Assembly: GCA_001600635.1 (NCBI GenBank)
Contig: BCKL01000021.1
Coordinates: forward strand, 124,001-188,000
DNA length: 64,000 nucleotides
Reading direction: 5' to 3'
From: Leucosporidium creatinivorum
Lineage: Eukaryota > Basidiomycota > Microbotryomycetes > Leucosporidiales > Leucosporidiaceae
Numbering within the stretch: position 1 is the first letter of the stretch; each line of letters begins with the position of its first letter. The position numbers and the translations under genes are program-made. The notes beneath the pieces were generated by a model. It saw only the letters and a list, made by a program, of their open reading frames with translations. It was not told where the DNA came from and made no database searches. Below, one piece after another: positions 31,543-42,733 of the stretch.

Positions 31543-32226
31543 GGCGAGCGAGTGGGGCGCGGAAAGCTTCGGCGGCGAGGAGAGCTTCTGCAGTCGTTCC
31601 AGCTTCGAAGGGAGGTCGTAAGGGCGTGGGAAGGGTGCAGAGTAGTCGATTGAGCTTCGTCTGATCCTCCTGTAGTAGCAGCTTCCGTCCGAGCAGTCGG
31701 CGAGTAGACACGAGTGACGATCAGGAAGCCAAGAGCGGTTCGAGCTCGCTCGCTCGTCTTGACCAAGAGGACGACGCCACCTCTTCAACCCCTGTAAAGG
31801 ACTCAGATGCTCAGCAGTAGCCTTATATCATTTCGGGGTCCCAGAGCGGCTTGTTCTGTAGTGCTGCAGGCTGTTACGAAGCGACAACGTTCGACCGAGC
31901 TTCGCCGGCCTCTTCGTACGGCCTCAAGCGAGGCAAGCGCCCACGACGGCAGCAAAGACCAAAACCACCACGTCTGATTTCCATTCGCTAGCTCGCTAGG
32001 TCCTGCCAGAACGCACAGAGCCCTTCGCGCGCCTGCCCTAAGCTGTCCTCGCCGAACCTATCGCCGAGCTCCTTCTTGTACTGAACGAAACGGAATCGAC
32101 CACTGCAGCTCAACCGAGAAGCTACCACCATCTTCGTCTCCTTCCACTGCTCCACTTTGTATCCTCCTCCCTCCTCCCTCCTGCATCGCTCCCTCCCTGC
32201 ACCACTCGCGCCCTTCGCTCGTGCGT
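31543..32226. other. F-box4 upstream region and RUB1 3' region
   Basis: 31543-31793 is the inverted duplicate of the F-box2 leader (25242-25491). The remainder to 32226 shows no gene; CTCC-rich tracts occur at 32165-32200. Confidence 0.5.
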
Positions 32227-32906
32227 CTAGCAGCCTCCCCTGAGGGTGAGGACCAAGTGAAGCGTAGATCCAGCCTCGACCTTCATGTCCGTTGCGCTCT
32301 TGTCGTCGGGCCTGTGGTCATGTCAAGCAGAGCGAGGTCAGCTACAGCGCGAGAGAACGCGGAGGAAGCGCGAGAGGGAAGGGAGAGGGAGAGCGTACAT
32401 GGCCTTGCCGAGGAAGATGAGCCTCTGCTGGGCTGGGGGGATTCCCTCCTTCTCCTCGAGCGACTCCTTGATCTTCTCGGTCTGTTGTAAGCGAGGGCAA
32501 AGGGGCAGAAGCGGTCAGCTCGTTCCGCAAAGGCGTAGGTGAGGCCGGTCGTTGGGGATTGCTCAGAGCAGGCAGTAGTTCTTGAGACGCCGCCACTGCC
32601 TGTGCTGCACCTCTGTAGCCCTCAGAACAGCCAGCAGACGAGACCCAAGCGAGGTGGAGGAGGTCCAGGCGACTCACGGTCCAGGAAGGCTCGATATCGA
32701 GCTCAATCTGTACAGCAGCAGCATCAGCAAGCGTTCCTTACTCAGTAACAGCTCCTGGGACTGACCTCCTTGCCAGTCAGGGTCTAGGCAGCGCGAGAGA
32801 AGTATCATGTCAGCGGTGGAGCGCGTCGTCAGAGCGCGCTGCTGTAGCTCTTCAGCGAGAAGCAGTACAGCAGCAGAGCTAGACTTACCTTGATCTTGAT
32901 GAGCAT
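32227..32906 (-). CDS. RUB1: NEDD8/Rub1 ubiquitin-like modifier precursor
   Basis: Five exons on the minus strand: 32906-32889 (18 nt), 32783-32766 (18 nt), 32707-32678 (30 nt), 32481-32399, 32311-32227; 77 aa. The sequence is collinear with ubiquitin: [36 protein letters not shown] and [11 protein letters not shown]. Residue 72 is Thr, as in yeast Rub1, not the Arg of ubiquitin, which points to the cullin modifier (Ala in animal NEDD8). The diglycine is at 75-76 and one extra Cys must be trimmed before activation by the Uba3-type E1. Conjugation to cullins activates SCF and cullin-3 ligases. Three tiny exons are a notable structure. Confidence 0.95.
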
Positions 32907-33176
32907 AGTTTGTAAAGTAGCGCGACGAGGTGAAGTTGCGAGCGGGAGTTTGGCACAGGGAGAGCAGCGAGCGGGCGCGGCGAATTCAAGTCGGTCAAGT
33001 CGGTCGACCTCGAGGGCTGAGCTCGCTGTTCGCCTGTAGGACAGTAGACGAGACAGAATAGGCTAGCAAGTTACATACAAGATCACAACTATCGCACAGA
33101 AAGACAATATCGCCGCACAGCGGCCAAGAACTTCGAAAGCCGAGCCGAGCTCTACTCTTCCTTCCCCTCCACCAAT
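32907..33176. other. Intergenic, RUB1 promoter and hypothetical 3' end
   Basis: About 270 bp; AT-richer segment at 33060-33110. Nothing further. Confidence 0.3.
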
Positions 33177-35425
33177 CTATGCCTCACAAGCAATCGGACT
33201 AATACTCCCCACCCTCCTTCCGTCCTTCTCCCTCTCCCTCTCCCTGCCTCGTACTCCCTCAAGCACCGGCTCACTCTCCGAAAGACTCATCTCCCCGACC
33301 GAAGTCGGCAGGCTCGTACTCCTCCTCAACGTCGGCCTCTGCGCCCCTCCTCCAGCAGCAACGACGACCGGCAGTCCTCTCACCACCGCATCGGCTACCC
33401 GAGCGCCGCGAGTAGATCCCACAGCAAGGGGCGAGACACCGAGCGCGTGGGAGAGGTCTTCGTGCAGTTTCAGAGGGGGGAGGTTGGGCAGTGCGCGGGG
33501 GGCGCGGTAGGGGGAGATTAGACCGGGGGAGGTGGTGGTGGAAGGGGAGGGAGCGGAGGATGGTGTAGTGGATGTCGAGGAGGTAGAGGGAGAGGAGGAG
33601 GAGGAGGAGGGCTCGTGGTCCATCGCCGAGGTCGAGTCGTGCGTATAGGCCGAGGGTTCGGAGGTGCGGATGGGAGGAAGGATGTCCACTGGTCCATTGA
33701 AGAGGGTAGAGCCTTTCCACAGACTTGGCTCGGCTCCATCATCGAAGAAGTCGTCCTCGTCTCCATCCAGCGCGAGAAGGAGGTCCTCGTCGTCCTCCTC
33801 CTCGTGAGGGAGGAGCAAGTCGATCTCGCCGTCCATGTCCTCTTCCGAGTCGGAGCCGTTCCCTTCGACTAGGTCATCCTCGTCTTCATCCTCAGCAAGG
33901 CCGGACGTCCTCCTCATCCACGAGTTCCAAACGACCCATCTGCGAGCTCAAGACCATCAGCGACGTCCTTCCTCAGAGTGAAGAGCAGCAGAACTCACTT
34001 CTTGAACTTCAACCCCGCCTCCCCACCTTTCGAAGTCCCACCCCCCTCACTCAACCTCATCCTCAACACGGCCAACAAATGCTGCTTCAACGGCGGCGGA
34101 GCCCATGGTCCTCCTCCTGCCCCGGTCTCGACCTTCTCCCGATTAAACGCCGGCGGAGAAGATACAGCCCGACTCCTCTTGCTCACTGCCCGTCCCATCG
34201 CAGGCGCCAGCGCCATGACCGGCCTCCCCCCCATCGCCGAAGCGCCGAGCAGCGCTCCCAGGTGCTCTCCCACTCCCACACCTCCTCCTTCCACCTCCCT
34301 CTCCTTCCCTTTATCCCGATCATCCTGCAACGCCTTCTCCAATCTCGCCACCGCCGCCCCCGAGCCCGAGAAATTGATCCTCAGCCGAGTAAGCCAACCG
34401 GATCCGTCGCCCACCCATTCTGCTTCGAGAGGGCCCATGCGAGAGACCATCCCGTCCCCTGCGTTGCGCGAGACGGAGGGCCACCAGGAGGGCGAGCGGC
34501 GGGGGTGGGTTGGGGAGTAGGTCATCGATGCTGAGCGAGGGCGTACTCGAGCCGAGGGAGGGGAGGTATTTGGCGAGGAGAGGGGGGAGGAGGAGGAAGG
34601 TGTAGAAGGGCCAGAGAGGATGGCCTCGCAGCGAAAGAAGCGGTGGACGAGCTTGCGCTTCTTTGTGCGTTTGAAGAGGTGAGGATGAGGACCCGAGCTG
34701 GGGCGTTTGTCTTTGAGGTCCATCTCGCTGAGAGGGCGGATGTAGCCTCGGTACAAGTAGGTGGGATGGTGGGGAGGTTGGCGAGCGGCGAGTGTGGGAG
34801 AAGGAGGAGGAGGAGGTGCAGGAGAGGGAAAGGAGAAGGTCCCGAGAGCGGAGATGGGGGTTGGTGACGCTGGGAAGGAGGGGGAGAGGGAGAGGTGCGA
34901 GAGGAGGGATGGGAGTGGTGTTGAAGGTGTTGTAGGTGTACAGGCGAGTAGAGAAGGAAGAGGACGAGATGGCGTCAAAGTCTCAGGCGAGGCTGGATGA
35001 CGGGCCGAGAAGGGGTGGATCAGCTAAGCGGACGAACTGGCTGCAGAGCGATAGGTCTCACCTAAAGTTGGACGAGACGTGGAAGCAGTAGTAGAATACG
35101 GCTGTAGCCCTGCCCGCTTGGTGTCCCTCTCCGCCGGCAGATCCTCGTCCATCTGGTCGTGCGTCCCCTGCTCAATCTCCCTCGACCTTTTCCGCCTTGC
35201 TGCAGCGCTATCCTGTCCCTGGAGAGCCTGCGAGGCAGTCGTCCTAGTGCCGATTAAGCTGCTGCTACTACTGGAGCGCCGAGTTGAGCCCGAGATGAGC
35301 GGCTGCTGCTCCTGAGACGGCGAGGAGGCGGCGGGCAGCGTCGGGTCTATTGAAGCGGTGGTGGAGGGCGGGGCTAGTCTTGTACGGCTAGAGCGGCGTG
35401 AAGCCAGGCTCGGTGCAGCCGACAT
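33177..35425 (-). CDS. Low-complexity hypothetical protein (706 aa)
   Basis: Exons 35425-35062, 34992-33999, 33939-33177 with closed phases. The N-terminus is serine/arginine-rich with a KRSRE basic patch. A middle block looks structured and may be the conserved core: PTYLYRGYIRPLSEMDLKD, FKRTKKRKLVHRFFRCEAIL, TRLRINFSGSGAAVARLEKAL and KQHLLAVLRMRL with LKFKKWVVWNSWMRRTSG. It is followed by a long acidic stretch (DEDEDD, EEEDDEDLLL) and a serine/threonine/proline-rich tail. No family recognised; nuclear location is suggested by basic patches only. Confidence 0.65.
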
Positions 35426-36189
35426 TCAAGGCGAGCTTTGATACGATTGTGGGCGGGGAAGTAGAGCCAGGGCTCTGAGTCGAGGAAGCGTGGGAGGAAG
35501 CCAAGGAGGGAGCGATTCGAAGTCGGCTTCCATCTTAGCTCGCTCTTGCTGTAGTGAAGCAGTATGCTCTCTCAGTCGTTAAATCGCTGTACAAAGCCGC
35601 TGCTATCCAACCCGCTCGCATCCCCCGCACAGACTCCATCTCCGCCTTACGATCCCATCGAGCTTCCCCTTCGAATCGCAGCTCTTGCCGAGAGGCTAAT
35701 TCTCGACTGATAATCGGGGCGGGAGCTCTGATACCGAGGACCCGAAGGCGATCACTGGGTGCGGAAATCTGGAAGGTATCATAGGCGAAAAGGAAGAAAC
35801 TGGCTTCAAAGGATCTGCTCGGCGAAGGCTTGTCCCCCTTTCGGCGCTGTCTACTCTGTGGGCGATGGGAGTCGTTGACAGCCAGAGTGAGGAATCGACG
35901 AGAGTTTGTGAAGAGTTGAAGAGTAGAGCAAAGCTCAAGGCTGCAGCGAGCTCGAAGCACCGATACCATCGCCGAGACTGACTCGACTGCCGAAAGCTCG
36001 GTTCTGCGCCTCTACGACGATCGCAAGGCTTCCCACATACGAGTCCACACTCTCTCCGCGCCCATCCCCACCGATCTGTCTCCCCGTTTATCTCGAAGAC
36101 TTGAACGACCCTTCGTTTCGGCAATCACACTTCTAGCTAGGTACTGACATCTCCTCCCTCCTTCTCTCTCCTTCCCCTCCAAACCACAC
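35426..36189. other. Intergenic, promoter of hypothetical and YIPF6-like 3' end
   Basis: About 760 bp. Short open frames on both strands show no conserved motif or splice support. No gene called. Confidence 0.4.
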
Positions 36190-37351
36190 TCATGAAAGCA
36201 TCGTCATCCACGCCAACAAGAAGAACAACATAAACAGCGGGTACGTCGCCAGGACCGCTCGATCCTTTTCCAGTCGCGTCCCGCCGAGGAAGTTCACGGC
36301 CGCTTCGGATCCCAAGCACGCTTCAGTCGGCGAGAGAAGGAAGAAGAGGAAAGCAGGAGTGGAACGCACCCCAGATGGACCAGCCGAACGCAGCAGCACA
36401 GATGGGCAATCGAATCCAGAGAAGCTTGATGAAGACGGCGACGAGCGCGGCGATGTCGAGGGGGAAGATGCAGTATCCGAGGACACAGAGGGATTGGAAG
36501 AAGCTCCTGTAGACGCAGGGAGGAGTTTTAGTGCGAGCTCGCCGTGGACTGAAGAGAGCGAGAGCCAACGGACACTTTGCCGCCGAGCAGCTTGGCGTTG
36601 AGGGTCACGACTACCGAGCCGAGCCACACGATCACGAAGACGCCGGTGAAGATTTGGAGAGATTGCTCGGCAGGGGCTGTGAAATGCATCAGGTCAGTGC
36701 CAGGAGAGCTGTCGGAGAGAGCGAGCATTACGCACCGTTCGTCGAGAGGAGAATGGCGAGGGTGAGGCAGAACTGTGGGCGTAGAACGGGTCAGCGGCGG
36801 TTAGCATGTGAGTTAAAGAAGGGGTACACGCACGATGAGAGGTCCCCAGAGATCCCAATCGCGCAAGACGGCATTCTCGGAGGTGGGGTTGAGGACTTGG
36901 ACAATCTTGGTGCCAATCGCTCGGAGGTCGCGCATCTGCATAAGAGCAGAGGTCAACCATAGCTGTGCAGACCAAGCGAGCACCACGCACGATAGTCTCA
37001 GAGACGGGCTCGTCGAGCGTGTCGGATCCCGTGTACCTGCGGGCGGGCGAGCACCACGTCTCGTCAGTTGAGCTGCTCCTCCCTAGCTGTAGCTCAGTAG
37101 CCAACGCACCTCGTCTCCGTCTGAATCCCTCCAATCGTTGACCTGGTAGTCCTCTCCCCTACGCTCCCTGGTGCTCCTCCTCCAATCCTCCCAGCGAGCA
37201 ACGGGTCGGGAGAGAGTGAGCCAGCGCGCCCTTTGCCCTTTGATTGCGATGCGGTGGCTGGAGGAGGTAAGAGACCTGCTCCTGAGGTGGCTACCAGGTC
37301 CTCCTCTTCGTCCGAGTCGGGGGCGATTTCGTAGGCTTGATGAGAGGCCAT
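36190..37351 (-). CDS. YIP4: Yip1-family Golgi membrane protein (YIPF6/Yip4-like)
   Basis: Seven exons on the minus strand: 37351-37110, 37036-36991, 36935-36834, 36772-36736, 36676-36574, 36506-36370, 36302-36190; 259 aa. Family signatures are TLDEPVSETIMRDLRAIG, LRDWDLWGPLIFCLTLAI, GSVVVTLNAKLLGGKVSFFQ, LCVLGYCIFPLDIAALV and a final AVLATYPLFMLFFLLAWM. Five hydrophobic segments follow an acidic cytosolic N-terminus. Yip family proteins bind Ypt/Rab GTPases and act in ER-Golgi vesicle traffic. Exon 5 must end with GT before a GTCCGT donor to give the conserved KVSFFQ. An upstream ATG at 37462 is in frame but would add a serine-rich stretch unlike the family. Confidence 0.9.
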
Positions 37352-37735
37352 TGAGAGCGAGTTGAGAGGGAGCAAGTTGGGAGAGGCGCGACTTGGGCTG
37401 CGTAGGAGCGGGAGAGCGAGTGGAGTGCTGCTCGAGATGTGAGGGCGGCTGTAGCTGTCCAAGAAGGTGTTGTAGTGCTGTACAAGCTGAGAAGGGCGAT
37501 TCGAGCGAGTTGGTCAAGTCCAAGCCTCGAAGCTCAGCAGGGTTGCCTCTGCCGCCGTCGGTTCGCTACTCTTCTTCCGTCTCGTACAGCTTCATAGCTC
37601 GCGTAGGAAGCTCGGCAACTACTTTAAAGCGTGCTACCACCTTTGGCTACACGTCTTTCCGCTGGGGAGCCTCAGAGACGCCCGAGCGCTTCATCCTAGC
37701 TTCCTGTCGGCGCTGGAGGGCTGGTTCGAGGTGCC
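37352..37735. other. Divergent promoter, YIP4-like and hypothetical
   Basis: About 380 bp between divergent starts. No specific site supported. Confidence 0.35.
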
Positions 37736-39882
37736 ATGAAAGCATACCAACGCAGAAACTCTGCTCCTTCGTCAGGTAAGCCTGCTCGCTCTGCACCCGC
37801 ACACCAAGGCGCACAGCTCACACTCTTTCGCACACAGACACGGCGACTCTGAACTACCTCAACTACATCTTGGAAGCCGTGCGAATTTGTCAGATAGAAG
37901 GGAGACGTAAGCGGCTGCTCCTCCGCCCCGTCACTAGCCACTAACGCCCTTCTCGGCGCAGAACGTTCGACCCTCGCCGACTCGCTCGCAACTCAGCGTC
38001 TCCTCGGCGATCCCTCCACCACCATCAGCCACTCAGCACATCTAAACCTCTACCTCCGCGCCTGCGACTCCCTCGCGATCCCTCCCTTCCCCATCACCAC
38101 CAACAAGCTCATCCTCCGTCTCCTCGCCATCCTCCCCGGCGCTCGAGCTCGTCAGATCGTACAAGCCCTACCGCCTTCGTATCAGCGCGCCAGTTTGGGT
38201 GTGCCGGAGAACGCGCCGTTGGGGTATGTGGAAGCGTTTGAGTTTATCCATAAGAGGACGAATCAGGGTTTGCCGGGATGGCCGCAGGGGAGTGAGATTT
38301 CGAGGGCCGAGTGGTCGTCTTTTACGGCCGAAATTCGCTGGATCAGCGAGGGGTGAGTAGCAGAGGACAGACAACATCGAGCCAAAGCTGACCTCCTCCT
38401 TATCAGTAGCCCGGCTGCCCCTTCCTTCGCCTACGGCATCTCTCTCGAGCTGGCGAGCGCTCTCCCTCGGCTTCGAGCGCTAGCTGGTGATCGTGAGTCC
38501 TTCTGGCTTCGTGCTCGAACCTATGCTAACATAATTACTCTCCCAGCTGCCCTGCAGAAGAACGCCTACAGCCTCGCCCAAGCCTGGCTCGCTCAGCAAT
38601 CCCACCTAGCTCACCACGCCGGCGTCCTCGCCCGTCACCGCGACTTCCTCAAGCCCTTGGACGTCCCTACATTCCCCATCACCTTCGAGAAGCTCTCCCT
38701 CGACCTGGTGCGACGAGTGAACCTCCCCGCGGCGGTCGAGCTGTACAACACGACGAGAAGGCAGACCGACGACCTCTTTCGAGGCTTCTGGTCGCAGAAG
38801 GATGTGGATGAGGCGCTGGATGTGCTCTGCTCAATAGGCAACGTCACTCGTTGCCTCTGGCCCGGTGCATCGCTCCTCACCAAGCATCACCCGCACCTCG
38901 TCGCGATTCGGCTTGCAGCTCCCATCATCGATGCGACGTGAGTTCTCGTGCCGTCTCCTGCTGTGATCTTGCGTTGATGGCCCTTCACAGCACCACAAGA
39001 AGAGAGAGCAACCCCTCCCTCACCGTCACACTTCGACAACCCTCTGCTTTGGCTCAATCCGCGCCGACTCAGCGCCGAGCCTCGGCCGGTCAACCTCGCT
39101 CGGAAGCTCAGACTCGCCTCGCCAACCTACCAACACGACCTCACTCTTCGCACAGCATGCGCGCCGATCCTACTCTACCAGGATCAGCAACACCAGCTCC
39201 CGTCCCGCCTGCTCGACCTCGCTCGGCGCATACGATCCGCAGCGGCCTTTCCTCTCCCACGCCAGCACCAACTTCCTCCTCCTCCTCCGTCCCGCCTTCC
39301 TCAACCGCACCTCTCTCAACCCCCGCACCACCACCACCAGAGCAAGACTTCGCAGCAGCCTACGCCGCTCTCTTCGCCCAGGACGACGACGACGACGAGG
39401 AGCCCTCCTCTCCTCTCGAGATCATCGAGCTCGAGCCCGCCACTCGGTCGGTAGTCGTCCTTCCTTCGCCGCATACCTCGCCACCACTGCGACGAGTCGT
39501 CTCCCTCCCCGTTCAGCCGACGACCGTCTCGCCAACTCGTGTCTTTCCCCCTACCGCCGCTCTACTGGCCGACACGACATCGAGCACGATCTCCCCCTCC
39601 CTCCGCAATACATCCACCGTCCCCCCTCCTTCTCGCATCCCTCTCAAACGCCCCTCCCTCTCATCGTCCGCCGAACCCACCATCCTCGTCAAAAAACAGC
39701 GAACCCCCGCCAAACCCAAGCCCGGCGCTCAAGCAGCGGTGCTCGAGTTTTGTCGGGACTTTGCGGCTGTCTTTGGTAGCTCTGGAGAGGTGGAGAAGGG
39801 CAAGGAGTGTAAGAGCTTGGAGGAAGCGGTCGGGGAGTTGAGAGGCGTGATGGAGGGGATCGAGTGGATCAAGGGGAGGTAG
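37736..39882 (+). CDS. Hypothetical protein, helical N-half and disordered C-half
   Basis: Exons 37736-37775, 37838-37906, 37962-38352, 38407-38492, 38547-38937, 38991-39882; 622 aa with closed phases. The N-terminal 320 residues look folded (LNYLNYILEAVRICQIEGR, HLNLYLRACDSLAIPPFP, KLILRLLAILPGARARQIV, YGISLELASALPRLRALAG, WLAQQSHLAHHAGVLARH). The second half is rich in serine, proline and alanine with an acidic patch (QDDDDDEEP), a basic patch (ILVKKQRTPAKPKP) and a short helical end (CKSLEEAVGELRGVMEGIEW). No domain recognised; a transcription-regulatory or chromatin role would be a guess. Confidence 0.7.
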
Positions 39883-40187
39883 GAAGGAGGAGTAGATGAA
39901 GATTGTTGTAGAATTATGCATCTCGTTGGTCACACTACAGCGTGAGCGAGGGGTGCGGCCATTAAGGCGAGAAGTTCGTCTCGGCGCCAGCTTTTCGGCG
40001 CTCGCAGCTCCCTCATGTAAGCGTTTACGATGCAGGTAGCGACCTACATGCACTCTTGCAGGTCGTGTGGAGTCGCCCATGCTTCCTTCTTGACCCCTTG
40101 GCGGCTGAAGGGACTCTCGGAGCCCAACCTGAGCTTTCTGTCAACGGCTCGCTCGTGTCCCGCTTGCTCTTCTCGTCAACAAAAGCC
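39883..40187. other. Intergenic, upstream of BTB5
   Basis: About 300 bp with GGCGCC and TTCGGCGCTCG words near 39985. No gene. Confidence 0.3.
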
Positions 40188-41039
40188 ATGGCGTTCACGA
40201 CGTTGAAGGGAGTTGAAGGACTTGTCGTCTCGACGAAGTACGCCATGTCGAGCGCCAACCTGCACTTGATATCTAAAGAGTGAGTTGCCTCGCTTGAGAC
40301 GTTCTGCCACATTTGTCGGCTGACCTAAGCTCCAGCAACATGGTCTTTCAGGTAGACAGGAGCCTCTTCGAGTTCCAAAGCGAGGTATTTTGCAACCTCT
40401 TCGCAGATGCTCGACCCGCAGGGCGTGGAGGGGAGCCCATCTTCCTCGCGCTTGACGACTCGAGCGCCGCCCTGCACACCTTGCTGGACTATCTAAGCGG
40501 CGAGTTGAAAATACTCAATAACGCGGACCATCTCGACTTCTGGCTGCTTGTCGCTTTGATGGACAAGTACGAGGTGAGCCTGTTCGCCGAGGCAGTTCAG
40601 CGCCGAACAGCCTGAGCTGATGATTAGCGTTTCAGATACGTGTCGGTTTGTGCCAAGCGGAGCTAGCGCTGATGTACATGGCCTATGCCTCGGCCCTCTC
40701 TCAGAAGCTATAGCTAATCTCTCCACTACAGTTGCTCGTTCGTCACCTCAAACTTCGGCCTGCAAAGTGGGCTGCAGGTGCTGGAGTTTGCCATTCTCAC
40801 GTCCTCGGCTGAATTGCAGAGGAAAGTGCTTCTCAGAATGAAGAAGGAGATAGACTCGCCTGCCCAGCTGCTGTCGGCCCTTGGTCCATTTCGGCGCGGG
40901 ATCGTTGTCCCCTGGTTGGACATTGTGGCTCACATTGTGAGAAGCTGCTCGCTGCCCGTTACCACTTTCAGCTGCTGATGATTTACTCTAGAATTCGTTC
41001 TACGCTTGCAAGAGCATGATCGCTGACCAGAGCTGGTGA
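40188..41039 (+). CDS. BTB5: BTB/POZ-domain protein, short form
   Basis: Intact 206-aa member: exons 40188-40279 (92 nt), 40336-40573 (238 nt), 40636-40673 (38 nt), 40732-40936, 40992-41039. The first three exon sizes equal those of other family members exactly, which supports the model. The BTB fold is NMVFQVDRSLFEFQSEVFCNLF, LALDDSSAALHTLLDYLSG and LLVALMDKYE; the histidine of the usual VHR motif is replaced by D (VDR). The downstream helix segment VLEFAILTSSAELQ corresponds to VLVTFALAAQMS of BTB4. It lacks the last 90 residues of BTB2/BTB4. Intron 3 begins GTACAT. Confidence 0.7.
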
Positions 41040-41600
41040 GGTCGCTTGTCAATGGGCTCGTGAGGAAGGGATTGTTGGAGAGGGCGGATGATTGGTAGAA
41101 ACATCGGATATTTTACTTTCTGTACACGAGAACAGTGTCGAGGGGCTTCACGTGAAGTTACCGTCGCGTTTTCGGTGCTCGCTAGGCGTTCGGCGCTCAG
41201 CTTCGGCGTTGGCTGCGGCGTTCGCCTCCAGATGAGGCTTTGATGCTGGGCGTCTCTGCTTGCATAGTAAAGTAACAGGTCTTACTCAGCTAACCTTCAC
41301 CAGCTAGCTGCTCATTGAGCTTACAGGGCTTTCAAGCGAATGGACAGGGTTGCTCGGCTCGGCGTTGACAAGGGGCGAGAATTCTGCGCTGAGATGGTCC
41401 CGTCTCTGTGGCATACTGAGCAGCTCTTCCTGCCTGTAGCTTTCTTGTGCAGCTTTTGCAACCCAGACAAGAAGCTCCTAATCCAGCACGAGGGCGAGCG
41501 GTGCTGAGCGGACGAGGAGCGAGCGAGCGAGAAGCCTTTTCTCTTCCCACCACACCTCGCAACTTTCTTGTCCTTGCCACCAAGCCAAATCCTAAGCACC
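41040..41600. promoter_or_regulatory. BTB5-BTB6 intergenic with CTTCACGTGAAG palindrome
   Basis: About 560 bp. A 12-bp perfect palindrome at 41146-41157 contains CACGTG. TTCGGCGCTCAGCTTCGGCG words cluster at 41185-41210. A CT-rich leader precedes the BTB6 ATG. Confidence 0.4.
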
Positions 41601-42733
41601 ATGTCCTCGAGTTCAGCCATGTCCATCTCTCCCAAGCTCCTCCCAGGCGAGTGGGTGGTCCCCGTAGCGTCTGCAGACGTCGGCTTCGTCTCGACTGAGT
41701 GTGCCAGCGTGTCCCTCCCTGTTCGGATCACTGAGCTGACGACTCGCTACTGCAGTGGGACTACTCTCTTGGCAAACAAAGGTCGTGTTCGTGCTGCATC
41801 GCTTCACTTCCGCACCCTTATCGAGCAGAAAGAAGCCGAGCTCGGAGAGGGCCAGGAAGTCGTCATCCCTCTCGATGAGAACATTGAAGCCATCCGCTGG
41901 ATCCTTCACTGCATCTACAACCCCTCGAATGGTTCTGCCATCGTGCTCCCGCGAGACTGGCATGCTGTGCGCCTCGTCATTCAGTACCAGGTGAGCTCGC
42001 GCCTTTCCGCCTTTCCTTCCTCTAAAGCTCCGTCACTCACCAGGACTGTGACGTACAGATCACGAACGCCCTCGTATTCATGAGTCTGAGGATTGGCGCT
42101 CTGCTGTAAGTGAGAGTCTCTACGAGCCCTCGGTCGGATTTGGAGCTAATGGGCTCGCCGGACTGCAGGCTCAACGGCAACGGATCTGAACAGCTCAACA
42201 ACGCTGTGACGGCTCTGTTGTTCGCTTAGCACACCAACGATGAGCGCCTCTGCCAAGTCGCCTGGTCCACCGTGCTCCGCATCAACCCCTCGCCTTCGGC
42301 GCTCACCCTCGCCCTCTCCGAGGCGGCGGCGCCCGCGGTCGTGTTCCCCAACACCGGAGAAGTTACCCAGACGATTGTGGGTGATCATCACAGCTCCTGC
42401 ATCGAAAAGAGCTGACCAACTACTCTGCTACAGAGGGCCGACGCCTTCCTTCATGAGAACACCCTCGTCGCCACGGCGCAATATCTCACCTCCGAGCTCG
42501 TCGATGGCCTGGCTTCGGAGCAAGCCTCCTCGAAGGATGTCATGACTCAGCTCCTCAAGATTTGGTTCAATCTAGTCAAGTGCAAGACCGCCGAGAAGGC
42601 CGAGCGACTCAGGTACGGCCAAAGCACGTTGCTCAAGGCGACGATGGAGGGGGAGTTCAACAGCAACGCCTTCGAGAAAGCGGTGAGGGCGTACTACACC
42701 TTGCTTGCGGAGCAGTCTTCTGCGTCTGCTTAG
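41601..42733 (+). CDS. BTB6: diverged BTB/POZ-domain gene with one in-frame TAG
   Basis: Exons 41601-41698, 41756-41990, 42059-42105, 42169-42376 (208 nt, the same size as BTB4 exon 4) and 42434-42733; 296 codons in phase throughout. TAG at 42227-42229 interrupts exon 4 after VTALLFA, where BTB4 has VTFALAAQ, so CAG to TAG is the likely change. After it the frame continues with HTNDERLCQVAWSTVLRI and a full C-terminus (TQLLKIWFNLVKCKTAEKAERLR... AYYTLLAEQS). The BTB half is strongly diverged (TTLLANKGRVRAASLHFRTL, IRWILHCIYN). Either a very young null allele, a truncated product of about 145 aa, or readthrough. Adjacent to BTB5 in tandem. Confidence 0.6.

Noticed and set aside
33177-34534. 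Plus-strand open frames opposite the 706-aa hypothetical
   Set aside because: Rich in Arg/Pro/His runs, antisense to a gene with consistent splicing and phases.
42169-42240. Use of TTCGCTTAG (42221-42229) as BTB6 exon 4 acceptor to remove the stop
   Set aside because: It changes frame and destroys the conserved HTNDERLCQVAWSTVL segment; the CTGCAG acceptor at 42168 gives the family exon size of 208 nt.
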